Below, one piece after another: positions 35,596 through 44,508 of a DNA stretch of 64,000 nucleotides. Each line of letters opens with the position of its first letter. Positions within the stretch are counted from its first letter, which is position 1. The notes beneath the pieces are model-generated. The model searched no databases. It was not told where the DNA came from and was given only the letters and a program-made list of their open reading frames with translations. Both the position numbers and the translations under genes were made by a program. The stretch comes from Sporolactobacillus sp. STSJ-5 (lineage in GTDB: Bacteria; Bacillota; Bacilli; Bacillales; Sporolactobacillaceae), in assembly GCF_024385605.1 (NCBI RefSeq), contig NZ_JANFOJ010000010.1:45527-109526 (forward strand), written 5' to 3'.

Positions 35596-37080
35596 ATGAC
35601 ATCAGCGTCACTAACTTTATGTAAAAGCCATCTCAGCGCGCATCGCTCGACGCTTGAAACATCAGCGATCGTCACAGCTTTGTCTGCAGCGCTGATTGGT
35701 GTCTACTGGATCGGCAACGCGTGGATGCAGATGCTGCTCGCTTTGGGGTGGATCTGTTTTGCGGCGATTGCCGCTCTTTATTTAAAGAAACATGCATCAA
35801 GCTCCATTCTGTTATCGAGCATGATGTATGTACTGGTCGCATCAACCTTTTTAAATCAGGAACTCCTTAGTCTTTCTACCGGATTCTTTACTTTGTTTGT
35901 ATACCGATTAATTCTGATCTTCAGTCTTATTGCTTTTTTGGTACATGCGGCGAGGATTGGCGGATTCGGTAATCAATGGTCGGCGACTCCTGTTAAAGGA
36001 GTGCTTGTGTTTCTTCTGCTATGGCTTGCCTATGCGGCTGTGTCGCTGCTTTGGGCTTGGTCGCTTGTTGAAGGAATGAAAGCTTTGCTTCTTCTTGCGA
36101 TCGGTATTTTATTTGTTTTTTTGGCCGTATTTACATTTACACATGTCCGTCAGTTGGCTGCCTTTCACTGGATCTGGCTGGTGATGAGCGGTGCACTGAT
36201 TTTGATCGGTTTGGTCAACCATTTTGCCCGCATTCAGTTGCCGACTTCAACTCTTTTTGGAGGTCCGGTATATAAGCAGGCTTATCCGACAGCGGTGTTT
36301 ACGAACCAAAATGATTTTGCAACTTTGTTGTCGATCTCGTTCTTTTTTTATTTAGCGGCAGTACGGAATTTCCGGAAACCATTGCTGCGCATGATTTGTT
36401 TTTTATTCGCTGCTCTCTCGGTTTGGCTTATTTATCTGACGGAATCCCGTGCCTGTTTACTTGGCGTTGCGGCCGGAAGTGTTCTCTATTTGTTCTTAAT
36501 GCTGCCGCCGAGACTAAAAAAGACGTCGCTTTGGATCGGCGGAGTTACAGTTGTCGGAGGACTGCTCATCCTTTTGCCGAAAGTGATTGCAAAAGTGCAA
36601 GAGATTTTGTTTGTCCAGGCAACCTATGCTGTAAATGAAAATCCATCGTCAAACACTGTTCGTGTTCATTTATTACAAAGCACATGGAGTTACTTGAAGG
36701 AATCGCTTGGTATGGGTGTCGGAGCAGGGAATGTACCTGTTTATCTTGAAAATCAGCCGATTCAGAATACGGATCAGATTTTTGAAGTTCATAATTGGCT
36801 AATGGAATTGACGGGTAATTTCGGGTTTTTAATTGGTGCAGGCTATTTAGCCATGTACTTGACACTTTTTTTCACATTAATGAAGATACATTCAAAGCTA
36901 ACCAGCAGAAATACACGACTGCTTGCAGAATCCTGTCTGACGGCTCAGATCGCGTTTCTCATATCCAGTATCAGTCCGAGCTCGGTCAGCAACTTGTATT
37001 TTCATTGGGTTTTTCTGGGTTTTGTCATTTGCACGGTTTCAGTTCTTCATCAATTGATACAGTCGGGAGAGTCGTATTGA
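35596..37080 (+). CDS. tuaE: O-antigen-ligase-like polymerase, TuaE
   Basis: A 494-aa polytopic membrane protein with about 10-12 helices and a large extracellular loop near residues 330-410. Its content fits the Wzy_C/O-antigen-ligase family (ALSVWLIYLTESRACLLG region, VGAGNVPVYL loop). Length matches B. subtilis TuaE (488 aa). It is the likely polymerase of teichuronic acid repeat units. GGAGG is 6 bp before the ATG. It ends directly at the tuaF start. Confidence 0.82.
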   Translation: MTSASLTLCKSHLSAHRSTLETSAIVTALSAALIGVYWIGNAWMQMLLALGWICFAAIAALYLKKHASSSILLSSMMYVLVASTFLNQELLSLSTGFFTLFVYRLILIFSLIAFLVHAARIGGFGNQWSATPVKGVLVFLLLWLAYAAVSLLWAWSLVEGMKALLLLAIGILFVFLAVFTFTHVRQLAAFHWIWLVMSGALILIGLVNHFARIQLPTSTLFGGPVYKQAYPTAVFTNQNDFATLLSISFFFYLAAVRNFRKPLLRMICFLFAALSVWLIYLTESRACLLGVAAGSVLYLFLMLPPRLKKTSLWIGGVTVVGGLLILLPKVIAKVQEILFVQATYAVNENPSSNTVRVHLLQSTWSYLKESLGMGVGAGNVPVYLENQPIQNTDQIFEVHNWLMELTGNFGFLIGAGYLAMYLTLFFTLMKIHSKLTSRNTRLLAESCLTAQIAFLISSISPSSVSNLYFHWVFLGFVICTVSVLHQLIQSGESY

Positions 37081-37758
37081 ATGAATGTGTTTAGAAATGT
37101 TGTGACGAGGTTAAGAAAATACCTGTGGATCGTTGCTGCTCTGCCTATTATTCTCGGCATTGTCGGATTCTTTGTTCCGGCTGGGAAAATGCCCTCGTCG
37201 TTCGAAGCGCAAACAACGGTTCAACTAGGCTCGTATGGAGACGATACCACGAACGATCCCAATCAAGTGATCGTGCTTCTTTCGAATGCTCCGTTTTATG
37301 AAAAACGGCTGCCTGAACTTTGGGAGCAGCAGGAACAAGCATTGCTCAGTCAGATCAGTATCACGGATTTAACCAATCATTTGATTCAAATTAGTTATAA
37401 AGGAACATCCGAGGCTGAGGCGGTTGAAGGAGTCAATCGTGTGACGAGCGCCTTTCTAGATGAGGATAAAAATCGTTTCGATAACAAAGAAAAAATTATT
37501 GATGAGGCAATAAATAACTTAAATAAATCGCATGTTTCAAGTGAAGAGACTGTGAGCCGCGCTCGGTTTCTCTATACACTTCAGTCAAGAAAAGTACAAA
37601 TGAGGCGTGCTCAGGTTCTCGAGTCGGCGCAAAAGAAAAGCGGGTCAGGCGTTTCGACGATTTCTTCGAAAAAGAGAGCGGTACTTGGCTTTATGCTCGG
37701 TATTACATTGGTCATTATCGGTGCCGCACTGCCTGAGTTTGTAAGGAAAAAAGAATAG
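37081..37758 (+). CDS. tuaF: Wzz-like chain-length/export protein, TuaF
   Basis: The 225-aa protein has an N-terminal membrane helix (VAALPIILGIVGFFV), a mostly helical outer region and a C-terminal helix (LGFMLGITLVIIGAALPEF), the two-helix layout of Wzz chain-length regulators. Length is practically that of B. subtilis TuaF (226 aa), and the position between tuaE and tuaG is conserved. The ATG follows the tuaE stop directly. Confidence 0.82.
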   Translation: MNVFRNVVTRLRKYLWIVAALPIILGIVGFFVPAGKMPSSFEAQTTVQLGSYGDDTTNDPNQVIVLLSNAPFYEKRLPELWEQQEQALLSQISITDLTNHLIQISYKGTSEAEAVEGVNRVTSAFLDEDKNRFDNKEKIIDEAINNLNKSHVSSEETVSRARFLYTLQSRKVQMRRAQVLESAQKKSGSGVSTISSKKRAVLGFMLGITLVIIGAALPEFVRKKE

Positions 37759-37776
37759 AAAAGAGGCGGAGGGTTC

Positions 37777-38547
37777 ATGGCTATTGAACATACACTTATC
37801 TCAATTATCACGCCTACCTACTGCTCGGAAAGGACAATAAGGAAAACGATACGTTCGGTACGTGAGCAAACCTATCCCCATTGGGAAATGATCATTGTTG
37901 ATGATGCATCGACCGATCGAACACGTCAACTGCTGCAGGAAGCTGCTGCGGCGGACAGCCGTATCCGTCCCGTTTTTCTCAACGAGAATCATGGTGCGGC
38001 ATATGCCAGAAATACTGCATTGGAGCAAGCCAAGGGTCGCTTTGTTGCCTTTCTTGACAGTGATGATTGCTGGAAGCCGAAAAAGTTGGAGGAACAACTG
38101 CAATTTATGGAGCTTCATCATTATGCGTTTACCTTCACAGGCTATGAACTGATGGACACAAATGGGCATTTGCTCAACAAAATAATCAGTGCACCGGCTC
38201 GTGTCACCTATAAACGCATGCTGAAAAACACGATCGTCGGATGTCTGACTGTGATGATTGACCGGAAACAAGTCGGTGATTTTCGCATGCCTGATCTTCG
38301 TTCGCGTCAGGACTTGGCTACTTGGCTGTCGTTGCTGAAAAAGGGTGCTGTCGCTTACGGACTTGATAAGATATTGGCAGAATACCGTATAAGCGGCAAA
38401 GAATCACTTTCGGGTAATAAATGGAAGGCGGCTAAAAAAACATGGTTTGTGTATCGGCGTGTTGAGCACCTGCCGCTTCTGCCTTCATGCTGGTATTTCG
38501 TCAACTATGCAGCGAATGCGGTTATTAAACGGTTTATCAGCATTTAA
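37777..38547 (+). CDS. tuaG: family 2 glycosyltransferase, TuaG
   Basis: A 256-aa GT-A enzyme with ISIITPTYCSERTI at the N-terminus, IIVDDASTDRTR near residue 40, ARNTALEQAKGRFVAFLDSDD (DXD near 94) and the acceptor-side RQDLATWLSLLKKG near 175. The C-terminal NKWKAAKKTWFVYR is strikingly like B. subtilis TuaG as I recall it. It transfers one sugar of the repeat unit. GGAGGG precedes the ATG. Confidence 0.88.
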   Translation: MAIEHTLISIITPTYCSERTIRKTIRSVREQTYPHWEMIIVDDASTDRTRQLLQEAAAADSRIRPVFLNENHGAAYARNTALEQAKGRFVAFLDSDDCWKPKKLEEQLQFMELHHYAFTFTGYELMDTNGHLLNKIISAPARVTYKRMLKNTIVGCLTVMIDRKQVGDFRMPDLRSRQDLATWLSLLKKGAVAYGLDKILAEYRISGKESLSGNKWKAAKKTWFVYRRVEHLPLLPSCWYFVNYAANAVIKRFISI

Positions 38548-38568
38548 TAAAGAGGGAAGGTCAAATTT

Positions 38569-39717
38569 GTGAAGGATATACACGTTATTGTCGGCGCCGG
38601 CACATGGCAGCAAGACGGTTTGCGCTATCGCCGTCACCGACTTGCTGAATTTCTAGCTGCGCAGCCGAACACGAAACATGTGTTTTGGATCTGTCCGTCG
38701 CCAGAACGGCTGACGGATCGAAAGGTTGGCGAATCCGAAACCATTGAACAGTGGACGATTACCGACGTGCTTCCGCACAAATTCTTTCGTTTTGCACGTT
38801 ATTTGTCGGTCTTCCATAAGCGGCGACTGTCCGAATTGGCACGTTTGCTGAAGTCACATGTCGGTCATGATCATCTCTACTTATGGTATACCTTTCCCGG
38901 ATTTTCGAAATTAGCTGATCTCCTCACGTGGGATCGCGTCATTTATGATCGCAGTGATCTATGGGCGGCGCCAATAAGCGGCAGAATGTCACTTGCAGCA
39001 AAGCTGCGGAGACGTTTGATTGCGCACTCGGAACAAAAAATAGTGCATCGCGCCGATTTAATTTTTTGCACATCCGATTATCTGCATCATGTCACTGATC
39101 TGGAAATGCCTGCGGAAAAACGCAGCCGCATTGTGACTTTGGAAAACGGCGTGGATTATTCGCTTTTTGCAGGTAATGATGGATTCGCTGTGCAGAGTAC
39201 CGGAACGGTTCTCGGATATATTGGCGGAATCAAGCCAAAACTTGATTTTGTTTTGCTGCGTGAAGTCGCGCGCAAAAAGCCAGAGTGGCAGATTCTACTT
39301 GTCGGTCCTAATGGGACTCAAGGAGATCCTGATTATTCACGCCTGCTTGAGGAGGATAATGTACGCTGGATTGATGCTGTTCCTCCGGAGGATGTACCGC
39401 GCTTCATGAATCAGATTTCTATCGGGCTGATGCCCTATAAAGCATCGCCGTATAACAATGCAGTATTCCCGTTAAAATTATTTGAATTTCTTGCTTCAGG
39501 GAAGGCAGCAATCGGCATTCATTTGCCTTCAACGAAAAAGTATGAGCAAGAATCTGCGTACCTCTGTCTGGATTCTTCTGATCCTGAATCTTTGATTCAA
39601 GCGTGCGAACATCTTGAACCAGTCGCTTTTGATTCTGAAGCGATACGCGCACGCAAGGAATTCGCAAAAACAAAGGATTGGCCAATCATTTTTAAAAAAA
39701 TGCTTTCCTATTTGTGA
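38569..39717 (+). CDS. tuaH: glycosyltransferase TuaH
   Basis: The 382-aa protein has segments that match B. subtilis TuaH as I remember it: LRYRRHRLAEFLA near residue 20, LWYTFPGF near 105, DLWAAPISGR near 126, IGGIKPKLDF near 220 and GLMPYKASPYNNAVFPLKLF near 287. It is GT-B-like and assists assembly of the glucuronate/GalNAc polymer. The start is a GTG, preceded by GAGGGAAGG. It is the last gene of the tuaA-H unit; a terminator follows. Confidence 0.86.
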   Translation: MKDIHVIVGAGTWQQDGLRYRRHRLAEFLAAQPNTKHVFWICPSPERLTDRKVGESETIEQWTITDVLPHKFFRFARYLSVFHKRRLSELARLLKSHVGHDHLYLWYTFPGFSKLADLLTWDRVIYDRSDLWAAPISGRMSLAAKLRRRLIAHSEQKIVHRADLIFCTSDYLHHVTDLEMPAEKRSRIVTLENGVDYSLFAGNDGFAVQSTGTVLGYIGGIKPKLDFVLLREVARKKPEWQILLVGPNGTQGDPDYSRLLEEDNVRWIDAVPPEDVPRFMNQISIGLMPYKASPYNNAVFPLKLFEFLASGKAAIGIHLPSTKKYEQESAYLCLDSSDPESLIQACEHLEPVAFDSEAIRARKEFAKTKDWPIIFKKMLSYL

Positions 39718-39790
39718 TAGAAAAGACTGTAGTTGATCTGGTTAAATAAACTTAAGCAGATGTTTCGCAGAATAAATTTCCGCTAAAAAG

Positions 39791-39816
39791 TTAGGCATTC
39801 TGCCTGCTTTTTTTCT
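39791..39816 (+). terminator. rho-independent terminator after tuaH
   Basis: AGGCA/TGCCT hairpin followed by eight T residues. An upstream GCAGAAT (39767) can pair with ATTCTGC (39797), overlapping this stem and making an alternative fold. Confidence 0.65.
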
Positions 39817-39884
39817 TTGGATAATACTTGCCGATATGTTAATAAATAATAGAAGAAATTCGTTTCTTGAATGGATTTAACTAC

Positions 39885-39912
39885 TTGACTTAAACGTACT
39901 TGTCTATATAAT
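39885..39912 (+). promoter_or_regulatory. sigma-A promoter of the polyamine cluster
   Basis: TTGACT at 39885-39890, 16 bp, TATAAT at 39907-39912. It is about 140 bp before the speD start. The intergenic region 39718-40050 otherwise holds only the tuaH terminator and an AT-rich leader. Confidence 0.65.
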
Positions 39913-40050
39913 TAAAATAGAATTTTTGCCGCGTTTTTGTTAACATAAGCGAATGAATTCATTTCTTTGCATGCGCAATTATTTTCTTCCTCTTTGAAAC
40001 GAAGCGGCGCTATAGATCATGAATAACCGGGAAAGGTTGTGAGGATAGGG

Positions 40051-40842
40051 TTGGAAAATAAGCTGAAATTGTACGGCTTTAACAACCTCACGAAATCACT
40101 GAGCTTCAACATTTACGATGTGTGCTATGCGAAGAGTGAACGTGAGCAAAGAGACTACATTACTTACATTGACGAACAGTACAATTCAGAGCGACTGACC
40201 CATATTCTTTGCCGTGTAACGGAAATGATCGGCGCCCATGTCCTCAACATCAGCAAGCAGGATTACGATCCACAGGGCGCAAGTGTCACCATCCTGATTG
40301 CGGAGCAGGAATTTCCGAAGGATCAAATCGACCGTTCATGCAATCTCGGTCAGTACGCAGACACTGTCGTAGGCCATTTGGATAAAAGCCATGTGACGGT
40401 GCATACGTATCCGGAATTCCATCCAGGAACAGCGATCGCGACGTTCCGCGTCGACATTGATGTGGCTACCTGTGGAGAAATATCCCCCTTAAATACATTG
40501 AATTATTTAATAGGCAGCTTTGACTCGGATATCATTACTGCGGATTATCGAGTACGCGGTTTTACCCGAGATGTAGATGGTAAAAAATTGTTTATGGACC
40601 ATCCGATGGCATCGATTCAAAACTATATTGATGATGAGACGCTTGAAAAATATGACGCGATGGACATTAATGTTTATCAGGCCAATCTTTTTCATACCAA
40701 AATGCTCATTAAAGAACCTGAGTTGCAGAACTATTTGTTTAATCGTGATGTGCTGGAAATTCCGCCAAAAGAGCGTCTGAAGATCAGCAACAATCTTCGC
40801 AAAGAAATGATTGAGATCTTTAGCGGGGCGAACATATTTTGA
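40051..40842 (+). CDS. speD: S-adenosylmethionine decarboxylase proenzyme
   Basis: From the TTG at 40051 the protein is 263 aa, closely resembling the E. coli-type enzyme: KLKLYGFNNLTKSLSFNIYD at the N-terminus, the self-cleavage site LDKSHVTVHTYPE with Ser113 becoming the pyruvoyl group, and DYRVRGFTRD. It makes decarboxylated SAM, the aminopropyl donor. The upstream GTG at 40039 gives a poorer ribosome-site spacing, while GAGG is 6 bp before the TTG and the E. coli-like N-terminus fits it. It heads speA, speE and two further polyamine genes. Confidence 0.88.
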   Translation: MENKLKLYGFNNLTKSLSFNIYDVCYAKSEREQRDYITYIDEQYNSERLTHILCRVTEMIGAHVLNISKQDYDPQGASVTILIAEQEFPKDQIDRSCNLGQYADTVVGHLDKSHVTVHTYPEFHPGTAIATFRVDIDVATCGEISPLNTLNYLIGSFDSDIITADYRVRGFTRDVDGKKLFMDHPMASIQNYIDDETLEKYDAMDINVYQANLFHTKMLIKEPELQNYLFNRDVLEIPPKERLKISNNLRKEMIEIFSGANIF

Positions 40843-40858
40843 TTAGTGAGGAGAGAAC

Positions 40859-42307
40859 ATGACGACTTTATCACAAGAGCGTGCGCCGGTTCTTGAGGCG
40901 CTTAATCGTTATAAATCTATGCGCGTCGTTCCATTTGACGTACCGGGTCACAAACGCGGCAAAGGCAATCGCGAACTGACTGATTTTCTCGGTGAAAAAT
41001 GCCTGACCGTCGATGTTAATTCGATGAAACCGCTCGATAATCTCTGCCACCCTGTTTCGGTGATTAAGGATGCGGAGGCGCTTGCCGCAGAAGCCTTTGG
41101 TGCAAAGCACGCATTTTTTATGGTCAATGGCACGACCTCTGCGGTCCAATCCATGGTGATGTGTGCCTGCAAACGCGGTGAGAAAATCATCATGCCGCGC
41201 AATGTGCACCGCAGCGCGATCAATGCGCTTATTTTGAGCGGGGCGGTACCGGTTTATGTCAATCCCGGTGTGAATCATGAATTGGGTATTTCACTTGGCA
41301 TGGCGCTTGCCGATGTGGAGCAGGCGATTCTGGAAAATCCGGATGCGAAGGCCGTTTTGGTCAATAATCCGACTTATTATGGCGTTTGCTCCAATCTGAA
41401 GGCGATTACTGAGCTTGCACATAAGCATAAGATGCTTGTGCTCGTCGATGAAGCGCATGGGACACATTTCTATTTTGGAGATGGACTCCCGGCTTCAGCA
41501 ATGTCGGTTGGCGCGGATATGGCAGCGGTCAGTATGCACAAATCCGGAGGTTCCTTGACCCAGAGCTCGCTGCTTTTGGTCAACGGACTTGACGAGGGTT
41601 ATGTTCGACAGATCATTAACCTTACACAGACAACAAGCGGTTCTTATTTGCTGATCTCTTCACTGGATATTTCCAGAAGGAATCTGGCACTCAGAGGACG
41701 AGCGATTTTTGAAAAAGTTGCCCAAATGGCTGAATATGCACGCACGGAGATTAATCAGATCGGCGGTTATTACGCCTATTCACGCGAATTGATCAATGGA
41801 GATTCAGTCTATGACTTTGATCGTACGAAGCTGTCGGTGCTGACCTTGGATATCGGACTTGCAGGGATTGAAGTCTATGACCTTTTACGCGATGAGTATG
41901 ACATTCAGATCGAGTTCGGTGATATCGGCAACATACTGGCTTATATTTCAATTGGCGATCGAATCCTTGATTTGGAGCGTCTTGTGTCCGCACTGTCCGA
42001 GATCAAAAGGCGCTATGCGAAAGATCGCGCGGGAATGCTCAGCCAGGAATATATTCGTCCACAGGTCGTGCTTGGTCCGCAGGAAGCTTTTTATGCGGAA
42101 AGCGAATCGACCCCATTGCAGGAGAGCCTTGGACGCATCTGCGGCGAGTTCGTTATGTGCTATCCGCCGGGCATCCCGATTCTCGCACCGGGTGAAAAGG
42201 TGACGGACCGGGTACTCGAGTATATTCAGTACGCAAAGGAAAAGGGCTGTTTTCTGACCGGTACCCAGGACAGTCTGGTGAACCGAATACAGACCGTGAA
42301 GGAGTGA
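40859..42307 (+). CDS. speA: Orn/Lys/Arg decarboxylase family protein, arginine decarboxylase-like
   Basis: A 482-aa fold-type I PLP decarboxylase of the short Bacillus type: PFDVPGHKRGKGN at residues 25-37, FFMVNGTTSAVQSM near 86-99, DEAHGTHFYF near 198, and PLP-binding Lys228 in SMHKSGGSLTQSS. B. subtilis SpeA is similar in length (about 490 aa). It makes agmatine from arginine. GTGAGGAG precedes the ATG. Lysine or ornithine as substrate is an alternative. Confidence 0.85.
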   Translation: MTTLSQERAPVLEALNRYKSMRVVPFDVPGHKRGKGNRELTDFLGEKCLTVDVNSMKPLDNLCHPVSVIKDAEALAAEAFGAKHAFFMVNGTTSAVQSMVMCACKRGEKIIMPRNVHRSAINALILSGAVPVYVNPGVNHELGISLGMALADVEQAILENPDAKAVLVNNPTYYGVCSNLKAITELAHKHKMLVLVDEAHGTHFYFGDGLPASAMSVGADMAAVSMHKSGGSLTQSSLLLVNGLDEGYVRQIINLTQTTSGSYLLISSLDISRRNLALRGRAIFEKVAQMAEYARTEINQIGGYYAYSRELINGDSVYDFDRTKLSVLTLDIGLAGIEVYDLLRDEYDIQIEFGDIGNILAYISIGDRILDLERLVSALSEIKRRYAKDRAGMLSQEYIRPQVVLGPQEAFYAESESTPLQESLGRICGEFVMCYPPGIPILAPGEKVTDRVLEYIQYAKEKGCFLTGTQDSLVNRIQTVKE

Positions 42308-42312
42308 TCGGA

Positions 42313-43164
42313 ATGGAATTATGGTTTACTGAGAAGCACACAGAAAACGTCAATTTTTCAATCAAAGTGGATCGTCAAGTGTATAGCGGACAAAGTGAAT
42401 TTCAGCGGATTGATATTTTCGATTCACTTGAATTCGGACGCTTTCTGACACTGGACGGTTATATGATGTTGACTGAGAAAGACGAGTTCATCTACCATGA
42501 AATGATCGTTCATGTGCCGATGTCCGTACTTCCGAATGTGAAAAAGGTACTTGTCATCGGAGGCGGTGACGGAGGTGCTGTTCGCGAGCTCGTGCGCTAC
42601 CCGGAAATTGAGCAGATTGATCTGGTGGAAATCGATCAACAGGTGATTGAGGCGTGCAAAAAGTATCTGCGGCAGACCGCGGGAAAATTGGATGATCCAA
42701 GAGTGACGATTCACTATGCCGATGGTTTGAAATTCGTGCGTTCAAAGAAGGACGAATACGATTTGATCATCGTCGATTCGACTGATCCGTTTGGTCCAGG
42801 TGAAGGATTGTTTACGAAGGAATTTTACGGCAACTGCTATAAAGCACTTACGGACACCGGCGCAATGGTGAATCAGCATGAGAGTCCGTTCTATCCTGTT
42901 GACGCAGTAGCCATGCAGCGCGCGCATAAACGGATCATTGATTCATTCCCGATCAGCCGTGTTTATCAGGCTCATATACCGACCTATCCATCCGGTCATT
43001 GGCTTTTCGGGTTCGCTTCGAAGAAGTACCATCCGGTTGAAGACTTTAACGCCGCCGGATGGAAAGTGCGAGGCATGAAAACCAAATATTATAATGATAA
43101 AATTCACGTTGGCGCCTTTGCATTGCCAAATTATGTAAAGGAACTGTTGGAAGAAATGGAATAA
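42313..43164 (+). CDS. speE: spermidine synthase (aminopropyltransferase)
   Basis: The 283-aa protein begins MELWFTEKHTENVNFSIKV, typical of Gram-positive SpeE, then SGQSEFQRIDIFD, LDGYMMLTEKDEFIYHEM and the SAM-binding VIGGGDGGAVREL near residue 80, with IIVDSTDPFGPGEGLFT near 152. It transfers aminopropyl from decarboxylated SAM to a diamine. The frame is open from GTG 42304, but AAGGAG lies 8 bp before the ATG at 42313. It overlaps nothing but follows speA closely. Confidence 0.9.
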   Translation: MELWFTEKHTENVNFSIKVDRQVYSGQSEFQRIDIFDSLEFGRFLTLDGYMMLTEKDEFIYHEMIVHVPMSVLPNVKKVLVIGGGDGGAVRELVRYPEIEQIDLVEIDQQVIEACKKYLRQTAGKLDDPRVTIHYADGLKFVRSKKDEYDLIIVDSTDPFGPGEGLFTKEFYGNCYKALTDTGAMVNQHESPFYPVDAVAMQRAHKRIIDSFPISRVYQAHIPTYPSGHWLFGFASKKYHPVEDFNAAGWKVRGMKTKYYNDKIHVGAFALPNYVKELLEEME

Positions 43165-43297
43165 AGCCTTGTGTGTCTGAGGGCTAATGCAGGAATCATG
43201 TGGACAGGCTAAATGTTGATCGTGTCCTCAAGTTCCCTAATTCGTATGGGTCAATACAGTTTGCTGACAGAGATAAATTTTTAAGGAGGCGTTTAGT

Positions 43298-44497
43298 TTG
43301 GGTAAAGCATTAATTATCGGCGCAGGCGGCGTTGCTGGCGTTGTGGTACATAAATGTTGTCAGAATTCTGAGGTGTTTGAAGAAATTTGTATTGCGAGCC
43401 GCACTGTCTCAAAATGTGATGCGCTTAAAGCGAAGCTTGATGGCGGAAAGACGAAAATTACGACGGCGCAAGTAGACGCAAACAATGTTTCGGAACTGAT
43501 TGCACTCATTGAGAAGGTGAAGCCGGACATCGTAATCAACGTCGCGCTTCCTTATCAGGATTTAACGATTATGGATGCCTGCCTTGCGACTAAAGTGGAT
43601 TATGTGGATACGGCTAACTATGAACCGGAAGATACGGCAAAGTTTGAATATAAATGGCAATGGGCATACCGCGATCGCTTTAAAGAAGCGGGAATCACTG
43701 CGCTGCTCGGGAGCGGTTTTGATCCGGGTGTGACGAGTGTATTCTCAGCTTATGCACAAAAGCATTATTTTGATGAAATTCATTCAATTGACATTCTTGA
43801 CGCAAATGCCGGTGATCATGGTTATGCTTTTGCGACGAACTTCAATCCTGAAATCAACATTCGTGAAGTGACGGCGAACGGCAGCTATTTTGAGAATGGA
43901 AAATTTATCGAAACCGAACCGATGTCGATCAAGAGTGTTTATGACTTCCCGCAGATCGGAGAAAAGGACATTTACCTGCTACATCATGAAGAGATGGAAT
44001 CACTCGCCCTCAACATCAAGGGCATTAAGAAGATTCGTTTTTGGATGACCTTTGGTCAAAGCTATCTGACCCATCTTAAGGTTTTGGAAAATGTCGGCAT
44101 GACCTCGATCGAACCGATTGAATTTGAAGGAAAACAAATCGTTCCGCTACAATTCCTGAAAGCCGTTCTACCGGATCCGGCGTCACTAGGACCGAGGACA
44201 AAGGGCAAGACGAATATCGGATGTATCTTCCAAGGCGTCAAAGACGGCAAGCCGCGCACTTACTATGTTTACAATGTCTGCGACCACCAGGAATGCTACA
44301 AAGAAGTCGGCTCACAGGCGATCTCTTACACAACCGGTGTTCCGGCAATGATCGGAGCCTCTATGGTCATGACGGGTAAATGGAAGCGTCCGGGCGTGTT
44401 CAATATTGAAGAATTCGATCCGGATCCATTCATGGATGCCCTAAATAAATTCGGGTTGCCTTGGCATGAGAGCTTCGCGCCGGCACTGATTGATTGA
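43298..44497 (+). CDS. saccharopine-dehydrogenase-like carboxy(nor)spermidine synthase
   Basis: A 399-aa protein of the saccharopine dehydrogenase-like group with NAD(P) motif LIIGAGGVAGVVVHKC near residue 4, VINVALPYQDLTIMDAC near 88 and GSGFDPGVTSVFSAYA near 138. In this subgroup the enzyme condenses putrescine (or diaminopropane, possibly agmatine) with aspartate semialdehyde. The partner decarboxylase follows 11 bp later. The start is TTG with AAGGAGG 8 bp before it. Substrate choice cannot be read from sequence. Confidence 0.82.
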   Translation: MGKALIIGAGGVAGVVVHKCCQNSEVFEEICIASRTVSKCDALKAKLDGGKTKITTAQVDANNVSELIALIEKVKPDIVINVALPYQDLTIMDACLATKVDYVDTANYEPEDTAKFEYKWQWAYRDRFKEAGITALLGSGFDPGVTSVFSAYAQKHYFDEIHSIDILDANAGDHGYAFATNFNPEINIREVTANGSYFENGKFIETEPMSIKSVYDFPQIGEKDIYLLHHEEMESLALNIKGIKKIRFWMTFGQSYLTHLKVLENVGMTSIEPIEFEGKQIVPLQFLKAVLPDPASLGPRTKGKTNIGCIFQGVKDGKPRTYYVYNVCDHQECYKEVGSQAISYTTGVPAMIGASMVMTGKWKRPGVFNIEEFDPDPFMDALNKFGLPWHESFAPALID

Positions 44498-44508
44498 GGA
44501 GTCTGTGA

